NCBI RefSeq assembly: GCF_037126465.1
Contig: NW_026999402.1
Span: 372,001 to 436,000, forward strand
Length of the DNA stretch: 64,000 nt
Source: Ornithodoros turicata
Lineage: Eukaryota > Arthropoda > Arachnida > Ixodida > Argasidae
Direction of reading: 5' to 3'
The stretch's first letter is position 1. Every line of letters begins with the position of its first letter. The notes beneath the pieces were generated by a model. It saw only the letters and a program-made list of their open reading frames with translations. It made no database searches and was not told the DNA's origin. The translations under genes were made by a program, and so were the position numbers. Positions 23,399-33,450 of this stretch are shown piece after piece.

Positions 23399-24320
23399 AA
23401 CTGGTGACCCGGACTTGAACCGTGCTTCTGAGCCTTCCGCCGGCGATCACGTTTCTCCGCCGCCCGGCCCACATCCCTCTACTTCCTACGATTCCACTGT
23501 CTCAGCGGCATCGCAGGCACACGTTCGCTTCCCACCTTTCTGGGCCCATGACCCCGTCCTCTGGTTTGTCCAGGTCGACATTAACTTTTCCTTCCGCCGA
23601 ATTACGTCCGATACGAGCAGGTATGAGTATGTAGTGGAAAGCTTACCCTCGTCGGCCGCCGCCGAAGTTCGCGATATCTTGCTCTCCCCCCCCCCCCGCA
23701 AACACACACACACACCCAGCGATGCTTATACAGCACTCAAGGATGCCCTCATTACGCGGCTCATGACGTCGGAGCAGCGCCGCATTGAGCAACTCCTTTC
23801 TTGCGACGACCTTGGCTACCGTAAGCCCACGCAGCTGCTTCGTCACCTGCAATACCGTCTTGGTGATAAGGCTGCCACCATCGACTCCGCAGTTCTGAGA
23901 GAAATTTTTCTACATCGTCTCTCCAGCAATGTCCGCGTCGCGCTTGCTGCGGCCCGTTCTCTACCCCTAAACGGCTTCCCCGAACTAGCAGACAGCGTGG
24001 TCGACATAGCACCTCCCTTGGTGGCTGCTTTGCCCGCCCCTGTAGACACGGTCACCACGGACGTTGGGTTGCTCAGCCAAGAAGTTTCAAAACTTACGGA
24101 GCTCGTTGCCCACCTCATGGACCAAACCCGGCCAGCACGTCGCTCAAGAAGCCCTCGTCCTTCGGTCTGGCGCCCACAGCGTTCTCCATCTCCCCCTCGC
24201 CGCTACCCTTCACCAGTGAACCCCGCTCTCTGTTGGTACCACCAGAGGTTCGGACACAGGGCCCGCCGTTGTGAGCATCCTTGTACCTGGACCTCGGCAA
24301 ACGAAACGACTAATCACTGA
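23385..24320 (+). CDS. gag: CsRn1-type Gag polyprotein (311 aa)
   Basis: This uninterrupted frame encodes the nucleocapsid/capsid-like protein that would package the element RNA. Residues 1-40 are low-complexity and Pro/Ser rich. Residues about 45-225 look like a gypsy Gag capsid region, with VRFPPFWAHDPVLWFVQVD and later LLRHLQYRLGD. Residues 255-285 are Arg/Ser/Pro rich. The C-terminus has a single CHCC knuckle, CWYHQRFGHRARRCEHPC (CX2HX9CX3C), typical of CsRn1 elements instead of the usual CCHC. The first ATG (23385) lies inside the LTR and upstream of the primer site, so the start is uncertain. A (CA)n-like tract at 23699-23716 lies in-frame. The intact frame contrasts with the decayed pol just downstream. 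Confidence 0.85.
   Translation: MSLPQTGDPDLNRASEPSAGDHVSPPPGPHPSTSYDSTVSAASQAHVRFPPFWAHDPVLWFVQVDINFSFRRITSDTSRYEYVVESLPSSAAAEVRDILLSPPPRKHTHTPSDAYTALKDALITRLMTSEQRRIEQLLSCDDLGYRKPTQLLRHLQYRLGDKAATIDSAVLREIFLHRLSSNVRVALAAARSLPLNGFPELADSVVDIAPPLVAALPAPVDTVTTDVGLLSQEVSKLTELVAHLMDQTRPARRSRSPRPSVWRPQRSPSPPRRYPSPVNPALCWYHQRFGHRARRCEHPCTWTSANETTNH
23402..23421 (+). promoter_or_regulatory. Primer binding site, tRNA-Trp-like
   Basis: TGGTGACCCGGACTTGAACC begins 3 bp after the LTR. It resembles the complement of the 3' end of eukaryotic tRNA-Trp (which begins TGGTGACCCC), the primer known for CsRn1-type elements. Confidence 0.65.
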
Positions 24321-24323
24321 CCG

Positions 24324-26940
24324 CCGCGAGTGGTTCGGTTTCCCCTGACGGACGCCTATTCTTCGTCACCGAGAAGCTTTCCAGGACCCGCTTCTTAGTT
24401 GACACAGGAGCGGAAGTCAGCATCCTTCCGGCTAAGCTCCGTGACAAGAGAGACCGGTATGACGCTACGCAGCCGTCCACACCCCTCAGAGCTGTCCACT
24501 CCTCCCCAATTGCAACGTACGGCCAGCGCTCTTTAACGCTTGATTTTAGCCTTCGTCGTCGTTTCCAGTGGCTCTTTTGGGTTGCGTCTGTGCGACATGC
24601 TATTATTGGCGCCGATTTCCTGCAACGCTTTAGACTACTAGTCGACGTCGGCCTGAGGCGCCTGATTGACGCGGTTACGCTCCTCAGCGTCCACCGCGTG
24701 GCGTCGTCTTTGTCACCTTTGCATCCCACCTTTTCCCCTCCACCGCCGAAAACAGTGTTCGAGGAGCTTCCGCACGAGTTTCCGGACGTTATCCGACCCC
24801 CGCACGTCGACCAACTGGTGAAACATCATGTTACCCACTTCATTCAGACAACAGGACCGCCTATCCACTGTCGACCACGGCGCCTTGCCCGAGCACCTGA
24901 AGGTAGCTTGTTCTGAGTTCGAGCACCTGCTTCAGCTCGGTTTCGTCCGGCCATCTTGAAGCCTGTGGTCGTCAGCCCTACACATGGTGCCCAAACAGTC
25001 CGGGGATTGGCGGCCATGCGCTGATTACAGGGCGCTCAACATCATCACTGTTGCTGACCGCTCCCGCTCCCGAACATCCAGGACTTTACCACCCACCTTC
25101 ATGGCTGCAAACCCTTCAGCAAAATGGACTTGATTAAAGCATACCACCAGATCCCTGTTGAACCGGCTGACATCCCCAGGACCGCCGTCCTGGGGATTAC
25201 TACGTCGTGTGGGCTTTTTGAATACGTGCGTATGCCCTTCGGGCTACGGAATGCCGCCCAGTCTTTCCAGCGGTTTATTGATTTAGCGCTCCGTGGTCTT
25301 CCGTTTTGCTTCGCCCGTCTTGACGATCTCCTCATAGCGAGTGCGGGCACGGAGATACACAAGACCCATCTTCGTCGGCTTTTTGAACTTTTGAACAACT
25401 ATAGCATTGTGATCAACCCCGCCAAGTGAGAGTTCGGCGTTTCAAAACTTAACTTCCTCGGCCACCGCGTCACTTCCGAGGGTATTCGGCTTCTACCATG
25501 CAATGTGGACGCCATCCGCAAGTTTCCTCCGTCCACTACGAAACGGAAGCTGCGCCAGTTTCTTGAGCTTGTGAACTTTTATCGAAGATTTATCCCCCAC
25601 TGCTCAACTGTCATCCACAGCCTGGAAGCCTTGCTTTCTTCCGCAGCGCCTCGTGCGAGCCTTGAGTGGACACCTGCTGTTTCGGCCGCTTTCGGCGAGA
25701 TCAAGACCGCGCTAGCCAACGCATTCCTCCTTATCCACCCGTCCCCGACGCTCCCACATGCTTGATGGTCGATGCCTCAAACGTGGCCCTCGGCGCCGTT
25801 TTGCAGCAGCGTTCCGGTAGGATTTGGAAGCCCATTTCGTTCTTTTCCCGGAAGCTGAAACCGCACGTGGCACGTTATAGCACCTTTGGCCGGGAGCTAT
25901 TGGCTATCTACAGCTCCGTGCGTTATTTCCAACACTTCTTGGAGGGCCGCAAGTTCTGCATCTGCACTGACCACCAACCCCTAACCTTTGCCACCACCTC
26001 CACCTCCACCAACCATTCACCACGTGAACTCCGGCAGATGTCATTCATCTCTGAATTCACTTCCGACATCCGTCACGTTAGCGCCAAGAACACGCTGCAG
26101 CCGACGCACTTTCTCGCATTGCCATTGACGCCCTCTCGTTGCCACGCCCGCCCTTACCCTCGCATGTCGACATCGCCACCGGCCAAGCGGAGGACTCCGA
26201 GTTGCGGGATTTGCGCTCATCCTCTTCCTCTCCCCGTTTTGAGGACGTTCTTCTACCTCACCGCCAAAAACCTGTCCCCTGCGAGATGTCGACCGGGTCC
26301 CCACGTCCATACCTACCACTACTTTTCTGTAAGCCCATCTTCGCTGCTCTGCATGGCCTTGCACACTCCAGCATTCGCGTAACCCAACACCTGGTCACTT
26401 CTCGTTACCTCGTGCGAGGCTGCACCAGTTCCTGTGTGCCATGTCAGCGGGCCAAGGCAGTCCGTCATACCATTCCCCCGCTCGGCCGTTTCCTTTCACC
26501 CGACGCCCGTTTCAGCCACGTGCATGTTGATACCGTCGGGCCGCTGCCTCCTAGCCAGGGCACTCGTACTTACTCACTTGTGTCGACAGGTTCACGCGCT
26601 GGCCTGAAGCTATTCCCATGCCCAACATGACGGCTGCGACCGTAGCAGAAGCTTTCGTCTCCGGCTGGGTCAGCCGTTTAGGAGTGCCCACTGCTTCAAC
26701 TACAGATCGCGGCCGACAGTTCGAGTCGGCGCTTTTCACTAACCTCCTTCACCTCCTCGGCTCAAGACGGATTCGTACGACTGCCTACCACCCTATGGCC
26801 AATGGTTTAGTCGAGAGGTTTCATCGCCAGCTCAACGCCGCCTTCCGAGCCTACCCGTTCGGTGAGCCGTGGACCGAGACGCTCTCTCTCGTCCTACTGG
26901 GCATACGCTCGGCGCTCAAGGAGTCCCAGGCGAAAATTTG
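24324..26940 (+). pseudogene. pol: CsRn1-like Pol: protease, RT, RNase H, integrase (5' part)
   Basis: Domains follow in order. Protease has FLVDTGAEVSILPAK near 24390, with HAIIGADFL at about 24595. RT has [13 protein letters not shown] (about 25120), MPFGLRNAAQSFQRF and LDDLLIAS, where the expected YLDD tyrosine is replaced by Arg. A stop at 25429 falls in the NPAKxEFG motif, followed by LNFLGHRVTSEGI and the RNase H junction FYRRFIPH. RNase H has MVDASNVALGAVLQQ and TDHQPLTFA. Integrase has an HHCC zinc site (LHGLAHS, CVPCQ) near 26350-26455. Its core aspartates lie in VHVDTVGP and TTDRGRQF, and its glutamate in LVERFHRQ at about 26813. Frame changes occur near 24920, 25760 and 26130. Coding is cut at 26940 by a foldback insertion and resumes at 28807. 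Confidence 0.85.
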
Positions 26941-28806
26941 AGCTGGGAAGTCAACTGGAACCAGCTCGTTCCCAGTTCGCACCAAGTGATGGTCGACTGG
27001 AACCAACTGGTACCAAACTGGTGGCAACTGGAAAGTAAACTGGTACCAGTTCAAGCTGGGCTGGTGGCAACTGAGCAATTTGTGGTACCAGTTCAAGCTG
27101 GACTGGTAGCAACTGGGAAGTGAACAGGCACCAGTTCAAGCTGGGCTGGCGGTAACAGGAAAGTGAACTGGTACCAGTTCAAGCTGGGCTGGTGGCAAGT
27201 GGGCACTGTGTACAACCAGTTCAAGCTGGGTAGTTGGCAACTGGAAAGTGAACTGGTACCAGTTCAAACTGGACTGGTAGCAACTGGAAGTGAGGCGGTG
27301 CCAGTTCGAACTGGACCAATTTGGGGGCAGTTTCGTTTTCAGTGCCAGGACAGGTTAATATGAAGATTGCAAGACGAAGTTATAAAAATGATCAGAAAGT
27401 AACTTTATTAGTAGAAATAATCATATTTCAATTTTTAGTGAAGTTTCTCTTAACGAAAGTTATTTTGGAACTCTTATATTTGTATTTTGTGCGTTCCTGC
27501 TCTGGCGATGAATGATGCGTTTACTGTGCAATAGTCGCTTGCTTAGCAGCGTGCTTGTACAGCGATTTTTGCCCGTTATGTTCTTAGCGTGATGCGTGAC
27601 ATAGGCGTTGGTTTTGTAATCTAAAGCTAATTACAATTCGTCAAATTCGTGGTACCTGCAAGTGCATGCTGTTTCACGAGTAACATCCGGTTTATGTGAA
27701 CGTTACCAGCAGCTTTTTTCATTCATGTTTTTGTTGTTGCTTTTTTTTTCGTTCATTCTCGTGTTTTAGATCCTTCACACCACGGATGTTGTCGAACTAG
27801 CGTAGTGCGCCAGAGTAGTACTCATTGCCCCCGAAAGCCGGCGAATCTCTTAGTTAAAATGTCCAACTACTGCACAACGGAAATGTTTAGAGATTCACGT
27901 ACTTTCCGGGGCCACGACTGCTCAAATTGAGTGACTCTCCGGAGACACACACTACAGTTACATGTTGCAATTGAATGCATATTCACTTGTGCCTTTTCAA
28001 CTTTCCAGAAACCTTAAGCTGCTGGGGCTCAAAGGAAAAATATCGATCCATTGTGTGCTATTAAGAACATCTCAAATACTTTGTTGAATGATTCAAGATG
28101 TCCACAAGGCAGTCGAGGAAGGGACCAATCAACCATGAAGTATTATCTATTCCATGTAACTCTGTAGTTCACCTACTGCTATAATTTAATTACATTATAG
28201 TTACGCTACATATACATTAGAATATGTGCAATGTTTGACTACAAATAAAATAAAATTTTGCATTGCAGTTCTTTGATCTGCTGTTGCTGGGAACAGCGAT
28301 CCTGCAAAGGGGCACCGGTTACATACAAGCTAGCCTCTGTCCGAACAGGCCGCTCTAAGTGAAGCCACTTCAACCGGTCCCAGCTCAGCAATGAGGTTTG
28401 CAACCAGTTCCAGTCGAGACTGCAACCGGTTAGAAACCAGTTGCGCCAACTGGTACCAGTTGATTGAACTGGTCCCTGTTCGATAACACAGCTCACCCAG
28501 TCCCAGTTGAACTGGTCCAGTTGCAACTGGGACTGGGCGAACTGTGTTATCGAACTGGTCCAACCAAATGAACTGGTACCAGTTGGCCCAACTTGTTTCT
28601 GGCCAGTCCCAGTCTCAACTGGTACCAGTTGGCCCAACTGGTTTCTAACCGGTCCCAGTCTCAACTGGGACCGGTTGCAACTGGGACTGGGTGAACTGTA
28701 TTATCGAACAGGGACCAGTCGTCCCAACTGGTACCAGCTGATCTGACACCGGTTGAAATGGTCCCTGTTCGATAACACGGTTCACCTGGTACTAGTTCAA
28801 AAAATT
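26941..28806. mobile_element. Foldback element FB2, ACTGGTACCAGTT-rich, nested in pol
   Basis: Two arms packed with variants of AACTGGTACCAGTT (about 26941-27325 and 28360-28800) flank an AT-rich core (27330-28330) with no recognisable gene. The outer ends are partial inverted repeats: TTTGAGCTGG on the left and the complement of CTAGTTCAAA on the right. The right arm contains its own palindrome centred near 28510, with CCAGTCCCAGTTGAACTGG facing AACTGGGACTGGG. AAAATTT occurs at both junctions (26934-26940 and about 28801-28808) and is a candidate target duplication. The element splits the CsRn1-like integrase, so it inserted later than that element. Confidence 0.82.
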
Positions 28807-29230
28807 TTCACCTGGGGTACCTCAGGGCACCACCCTGTATCTCCCCGGCGATTTCTTTCCACCGACCAATCGAGCTCCGCCAGAATACACAACCTACGCC
28901 CTTCACCTCAGGACGCTGATGAACAGTCGTTCTCCTACTCCGACCCGCGCTGTTCAACCTAAGTCTCCGTTCGTGCCTCACGACGCAGTGCGCAAGTCGT
29001 TGCAGCCCCCTCACGACGGCCCCTTCAGAGTTTTGTCACGCTCCGACAGCCACTTCGCTGTGCAGCTTCCCAATCGGCAAGAGCTTGCCGCCAAAGCCCG
29101 CCTGAAACCCGCTTATCTGGAGTCCGACACAACGCCTGCGCCTCCTGCACCTGCGTCGCTCAGCACAATGCCTCCACCACACCGTCCCAGCCCCGTAGAC
29201 GCCATGTGCACTGTGCGCTTCCACTTTCCC
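28807..29230 (+). pseudogene. pol: CsRn1-like Pol C-terminus, resumed after FB2
   Basis: In one frame the sequence gives GTTLYLPGDFFPP, the conserved VYGTTLxLPGEFF block that follows the integrase core. In a neighbouring frame come FVPHDAVRKSLQPPHDGPFR and ARLKPAYLE, the usual C-terminal LQPPYDGP and DRLKPAY motifs. The frame differs from the one entering FB2 at 26940, so there is a frameshift beside the insertion. Coding ends just before the polypurine tract. Confidence 0.82.
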
Positions 29231-29240
29231 GAGAAGGGGG
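29231..29240 (+). promoter_or_regulatory. Polypurine tract
   Basis: GAGAAGGGGG lies a few bases upstream of the 3' LTR start, where plus-strand DNA synthesis is primed in LTR elements. Confidence 0.75.
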
Positions 29241-29245
29241 CCCAT

Positions 29246-29380
29246 TGTAGCTGTGACGACGACAACGACCGTGGTGCGCTCTGCCTTGCGCGCGCCGATA
29301 TTCTTGGCGCCTTGTCTTGTCAACAGCGGGCCGTTTTCCCCGCAGCACTCCAGAATGAAGTACGATGTCGCCACAACACA
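29246..29380 (+). repeat. 3' LTR (135 bp)
   Basis: Starts TGTAGC and ends ACAACACA. Compared with the 5' LTR it has an extra GAC near its start and two extra bases near its end, and AATGAAG replaces the AATAAAG signal. Confidence 0.88.
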
Positions 29381-29595
29381 AAGCACGTGCTTGGACCCCT
29401 TACCCAGTGGGATAGTTGTCTTGATATTACAGCAATTCGAGCCAGGAGTGTGCACTTACCTTTGATCGCGGCCAACCTTGTATACTCTGCTTGACTTACA
29501 CATACACCATTGTAGCACTTCCCATAGGTGGCTTTGTTAAAAACCTGAAATAAAATTAGAAAGTCAACAATGTTATATTGATCAAGACGATTATA
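29381..29595. other. Short unassigned spacer
   Basis: Nothing is recognised between the LTR element and the pogo-like MITE. Confidence 0.5.
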
Positions 29596-30274
29596 CAGTC
29601 GACCCGCGTTTATCCGGACGGCTCCGTTTCCTGTGAAAACGTCTGGATAGCGAGGAAACCGGATAAGTGAAACACGAAAATTCAGAGTGATCCTAAAATT
29701 ACATCATTGCTGACCATTACACAGAAAACTATCCATTGACATCTGTTTCATTCAAATACACGCATTCACTTCTTGCAAAACTTTGCAAATGGCATTAGCT
29801 TGCGAAATATTGTTCCGTTTCTCGAAAGATACTAGCGGCGTTCTCAGTGCCGCCCGTGCATTTTCTACAGTCATAGCTGGTGCCCCCAACCCCGCTTTCA
29901 TCATCAGATTCTTCTTGAACATTATCGGAAGCCCGACACTCGCGATGTCATCATCAGTGATTGCAGGGCAGGGGTTCTTGTTGTGGACCTTCTCGGTCTG
30001 AAATAACCAGACTGCTTAGTGGATTACTTTTGTGTAACATGCAAAGTCGGAAAGGGAGAAAATTCTTCCTAGCATCACCCTCTTTGTGTCAGTAAAAAGG
30101 AGGCCACGAACAGGGCTCTCGACCCCGCTTGACTAGGTGCAGGCCAAGTGTCCTTCCTGGACAATGAGCGGATAACTGAAGCCTATTGTTGGGTTTTAGT
30201 CCCTTCTGTTCCCTGGAATTCGCGTCCGAGTCAGGCAGCGGATAAATGAAGTCCGGATAAACACGGGTCGACTG
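29596..30274 (-). mobile_element. Pogo/Tigger-like non-autonomous element (679 bp)
   Basis: The ends are inverted repeats: CAGTCGACCCGCGTTTATCC on the left (29596) and the complement GGATAAACACGGGTCGACTG on the right (ending 30274), differing at about one position. CAGTnGACCCnCGTTTATCC is typical of pogo/Tigger termini. The left end is preceded by TA, the expected target, but the right is followed by CA. The minus strand at about 29780-30000 reads as protein-like sequence (EKVHNKNPCPAITDDDIASV, VENARAALRTP), possibly a pogo transposase C-terminus. That part is inference. Most of a transposase is missing. Confidence 0.75.
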
Positions 30275-32397
30275 CACAAATACATTGTACTTAGGAGAAC
30301 TGTTAAGGCGAAACACACAGGCCAAACATAGGCACTATACAGGGTGTTCCACGGAAGGATGTCATTTAATTCCTACAAATAGGTTTTACTCCAGGAAAAT
30401 ATGAAACTACTTGGCATGCACTCATGCACGCTTCTGCCGCCGATTCAGATCGTTCCCATTCGTGTTACTTATAGGGTATTAAGCGCTAATCATTAAGCTA
30501 AGTTTCTTAGTTGAGCTCACGCGAATTAGTCAAGCAAAGGTAGGATTCGTCTGCAGGAATTCGCAAGCCAAATCACGACATTTTTCGCAAGATTTCTACA
30601 AAAAGCAAGCCACTGGACCTCCGGAAGAGCTCTAAACAAAACTCTGACCTGTCGTCGCTTCGCGTTGATCATACTTCACTCTCTCATATTAAGCGCTGTG
30701 TATTGGGGTATGGTCCTGTGGCTACATCCTGTGGACCTTAACCGAGGGCGTGAAAGAAAGAGGTCCGGAGCCCCCAGCTGATCAGAGCAAAGTGAATGGT
30801 TTTTTTTCGCGCGCCCTGTGCACCTAGACTATAGCCGGCATGGCACGAGCGTCGTCCGTACTCGGTACAATGCCCTGTGCGGCATTGATCTAAAGGCGAC
30901 TGTCTAGTGGAATAAAAAATGTTTGTCAGCCAGTGCTATGTGTTCGTCGAGTCTTTTACTTTCTGCAGCACTGGGGTTATTTATTGATAATTCGTTGCAT
31001 GAGAACATTGTGTTCAATGTAACCAATGGCAGTTAAGCTAGTGCAGCATTCTACATGAAGCCGCGTAAGCGTACAAAAACATCAGAGGGATATGTATGAA
31101 GCGCACGGATACACGACAGGACCCATGAACAGGATTTTTTTTTTGGTCGACTGTCTGCCGCCGTTCATGCGCGTCTTGAGGATCTGACTACGCTTCGCCA
31201 ACGTCGAAATTTTTGAGGATGTTTCGAAAATGCTTTCATGACAAACGGTAGCGTAAGGAAAATCATTTCGGTGGCATACTGAGTGCATTGTAGTGTCCTT
31301 TTAACAAATAAACAGTAGGATCTTGCTAAGTTAAAGTCGTCGGAACCAAACTATTTATCGACTGGACTTAACGTTTATGCACTGCAAGAATGTTTCAAAA
31401 TACGTACAAGGCATGGCTCATGGTACCACTCAGTACGGTAGCACGACATGTCATTGCTTGGAATGCAGAAGTGGCTGCAGGCAAGCAAGGATCCATTGTA
31501 CTGTAAAAGAGAAAAAACTGTGACACAAGTCTTGCCCAATCCGGCTTTGTAATAAAGGGACTGCCTAGTCCGGAATACATCTGTGGAACCGATACCACTA
31601 TGTTCAGCGTCAGAGAGACAATCTACCTGGCTATTTTTTAAAATTATATTTGGATAATTATATTGAACCGTAGCGACTGACAACATGCTTGAAATTTTTC
31701 ACAAGAAGCAAATATCACAGGCACGAAAGAAGCTCTACTTAATGAAGTTTGCGCAGCGTTCCTGCAGAATAACCTAAAATGTTACTTCTCCTTTGAGGAA
31801 GCGGACAGAGGGTTGATGTTGGCGGCGTAGTTTGACAATGTTTTCCTCGTAAACCCAGCACAAATGGTCATACCTGTACTACAATACTCTTAATATTTTT
31901 ACTCTCAAAATTGCATTTAATGGGCAAGGGTGACCTCTAGTGAAACAAGCCAAATTCGTCAGCAACAGCGACATATTATACATTCATTCTCCAGAATGAT
32001 TCGCTGCTGGGGATTGCTACATAGCCAACACATCGAGTGGATTTTTTAGCTACTAACACCTACAACATGGTACATGTTACATGGTACGAAAACAGCTGGG
32101 TCATGTGTAACATTGTTGCTGATGCCGAGAACTGAAAATGTAATAAAAACAATTTATTGATGATGCAGAACTCTGAACGAAAGTCACTGCTATGAATTGG
32201 CAATCGATGTTGATTTTGTATTTGAACACCAAAGCACACTTGTCGGAAAGGTTCCTAGGTCACAGTGACTGAATGGTTGCGACATGCATGAGGAGAAACT
32301 ATACCGTGTCCATTGATATAATTTAATTAGCGGCATGTCCGAAGCGCACAAGTTACAGCAACGCACTGTACTATGAAACGCCTTTAACGTAACGTAC
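30275..32397. other. Unassigned stretch with one transposon-like terminus
   Basis: ACAGGGTGTTCCACGG at 30340 resembles the CAGGGTGTCCC termini common to arthropod DNA transposons. I found no partner end in the following 2 kb. No gene motif is visible; open frames at 31082-31288 and 31375-31686 show no domain. Confidence 0.45.
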
Positions 32398-32399
32398 TG

Positions 32400-32595
32400 T
32401 TACAGGCCGGTACTGGCGCTACTAGAGCGTGGCGGCACTTGCAGAGCGCTGCTCAAGAGAGCAACAGAAGGAGAACGAAAAGAGACGGTTGTGGCAGCGG
32501 GCGGATCATATATAGTACTCGCTTGTATGTGCGCTATGACTAAATGCAGTAATACTTTTCAGGTTGCATAGCTTAAGATCTAACCAATTCAGAAG
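32400..32595. repeat. LTR-like direct repeat, copy 1
   Basis: TGTTACAGGCCGGTACTGGC starts a stretch that reappears at 37396-37605. Shared words include GAAGGAGAACGAA, TGGCAGCGGGCG and TGTATGTGCGCTATGA. It includes a TATA-like CATATATAG (32507-32515). The pair flanks the gypsy remnant at 33421-35697 and could be its LTRs, or a dispersed repeat. Confidence 0.65.
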
Positions 32596-32646
32596 TGGGA
32601 TTACGAAGTTCACGATGCAATTCTGACGGCCACAGCAGCGGATGTA

Positions 32647-32851
32647 AGTGTACGAGGGTGGTTCCGTAACTTTCCGGCTCGACCAACTTTTAATAGTCAT
32701 AGAGACAAAACAAGTGTATCATAGTCACCCTTAACTTCGATGCACTTTTGACACCTTTCAACCACCATTCTTATACGCTTGAAAAAATAGTCCGAAGTTT
32801 TGTCCGCAAAATGCTGGAAAACTGCCTCTTGCACCTCAGTATATATTATCA
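32647..32851 (-). pseudogene. Mariner transposase C-terminal relic with terminal repeat
   Basis: On the minus strand VQEAVFQHFADKTSDYFF is followed by a stretch ending CQKCIEVKGDY. This is the C-terminal pattern of mariner transposases: a VQ-A helix, an F-F motif, then RWxKCIxxxGDY. Just outside it, TACGAGGGTGGTTCCGTAAC starts at a TA and resembles an irritans-type mariner terminal repeat. The rest of the transposase is absent; a SINE lies directly on its N-terminal side at 32852. Confidence 0.75.
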
Positions 32852-33190
32852 GCTCCAGTGGCGCAGCGGTAACGCGTGCGCTTGGAGACTGGGAGGTCCG
32901 CGGTTCGAATCCGCGGGCCGGCTGTGCCGTCTGGGGTTTTTCCTGGTTTCCCTCAGATGTGTAATAGGCGTATGCCGGCACAGTTCCCCTGAAGTCGGCC
33001 CATGGACGCAGCTATCCTCCCCCCGAGCGGATTCCGCTCGGTCTCCACTTCACCCTTTCCTCTCCTCCTCTACCACCTTTCCCTTCCCGAGAAACATGCC
33101 GCCTAATCAGGCAGGCAGACCTCTCGGGTTCCTCCCAACGACACTCCTCCTCCTCGCACCACCTCACTATCATTTTGAAATCTCCGTCAT
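32852..33190 (+). mobile_element. tRNA-derived SINE (Ruka-like)
   Basis: The head is tRNA-like: GTGGCGCAGCGGTAACGCG fits an RNA polymerase III A box and GGTTCGAATCC (about 32902-32912) is a B box. It is followed by a tRNA-unrelated body with GGGGTTTTTCCTGG, CGGCACAGTTCCCC and TGAAGTCGGCCCATGGACG, then pyrimidine-rich sequence. This is the architecture of the SINEs known from hard ticks. It is non-coding and needs LINE machinery in trans. It sits against the mariner relic, so it inserted into or beside it. Confidence 0.85.
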
Positions 33191-33450
33191 CTGAGATCCC
33201 TCTACAAGTTTGAGAAGAGGACGTAGTCGCAGGAGTCGTAGGAGGTGTCTCGTGAGGTGTAGTTGTTTCACAAGGGCCTAACATAGCCGACGACAACAAA
33301 AACATCGACCGGTAGTCTCCGGAGCAGCACAACCTAGGAGAAACGGCTTCATCGCATGGAAACGGCACAGAGCGCACCATTCAAAACAAAGAGCACCGCA
33401 CCGAACAACATGTAAGCAGACGCGACGCCGCCTATGATCTCCATGATTTA
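33191..33450. other. Spacer before the second gypsy element
   Basis: No protein motif is recognised. It may hold the degraded 5' part of the gag that is read from 33421 on. Confidence 0.4.

Larger units (their letters stand above)
23269..29380 (+). mobile_element. Ty3/gypsy LTR retrotransposon, CsRn1-like, with nested foldback
   Basis: This is a full-length but dead LTR element: 5' LTR, primer binding site, gag, protease-RT-RNase H-integrase, polypurine tract and 3' LTR in the expected order. Without the 1.87-kb insertion at 26941-28806 it would be about 4.2 kb. A CHCC zinc knuckle in gag and a primer site resembling the tRNA-Trp 3' end are the recognised hallmarks of the CsRn1 clade. The LTRs differ by small indels and substitutions, so the insertion is not very recent. 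I see no clear target-site duplication. Confidence 0.88.

Noticed and set aside
22977..23472. Minus-strand frames over both LTRs (22987-23472 and 29036-29455)
   Set aside because: Their similarity to each other is explained by the two LTR copies; they oppose the real gag and pol frames.
26851..28746. Frames rich in NWYQLVPV- and TGTSWPN-like repeats
   Set aside because: They are translations of the ACTGGTACCAGTT repeats of FB2 in various frames and not proteins.
32852..32925. tRNA gene
   Set aside because: A and B boxes are present, but a SINE body follows directly and the cloverleaf cannot be completed. It is a SINE head.
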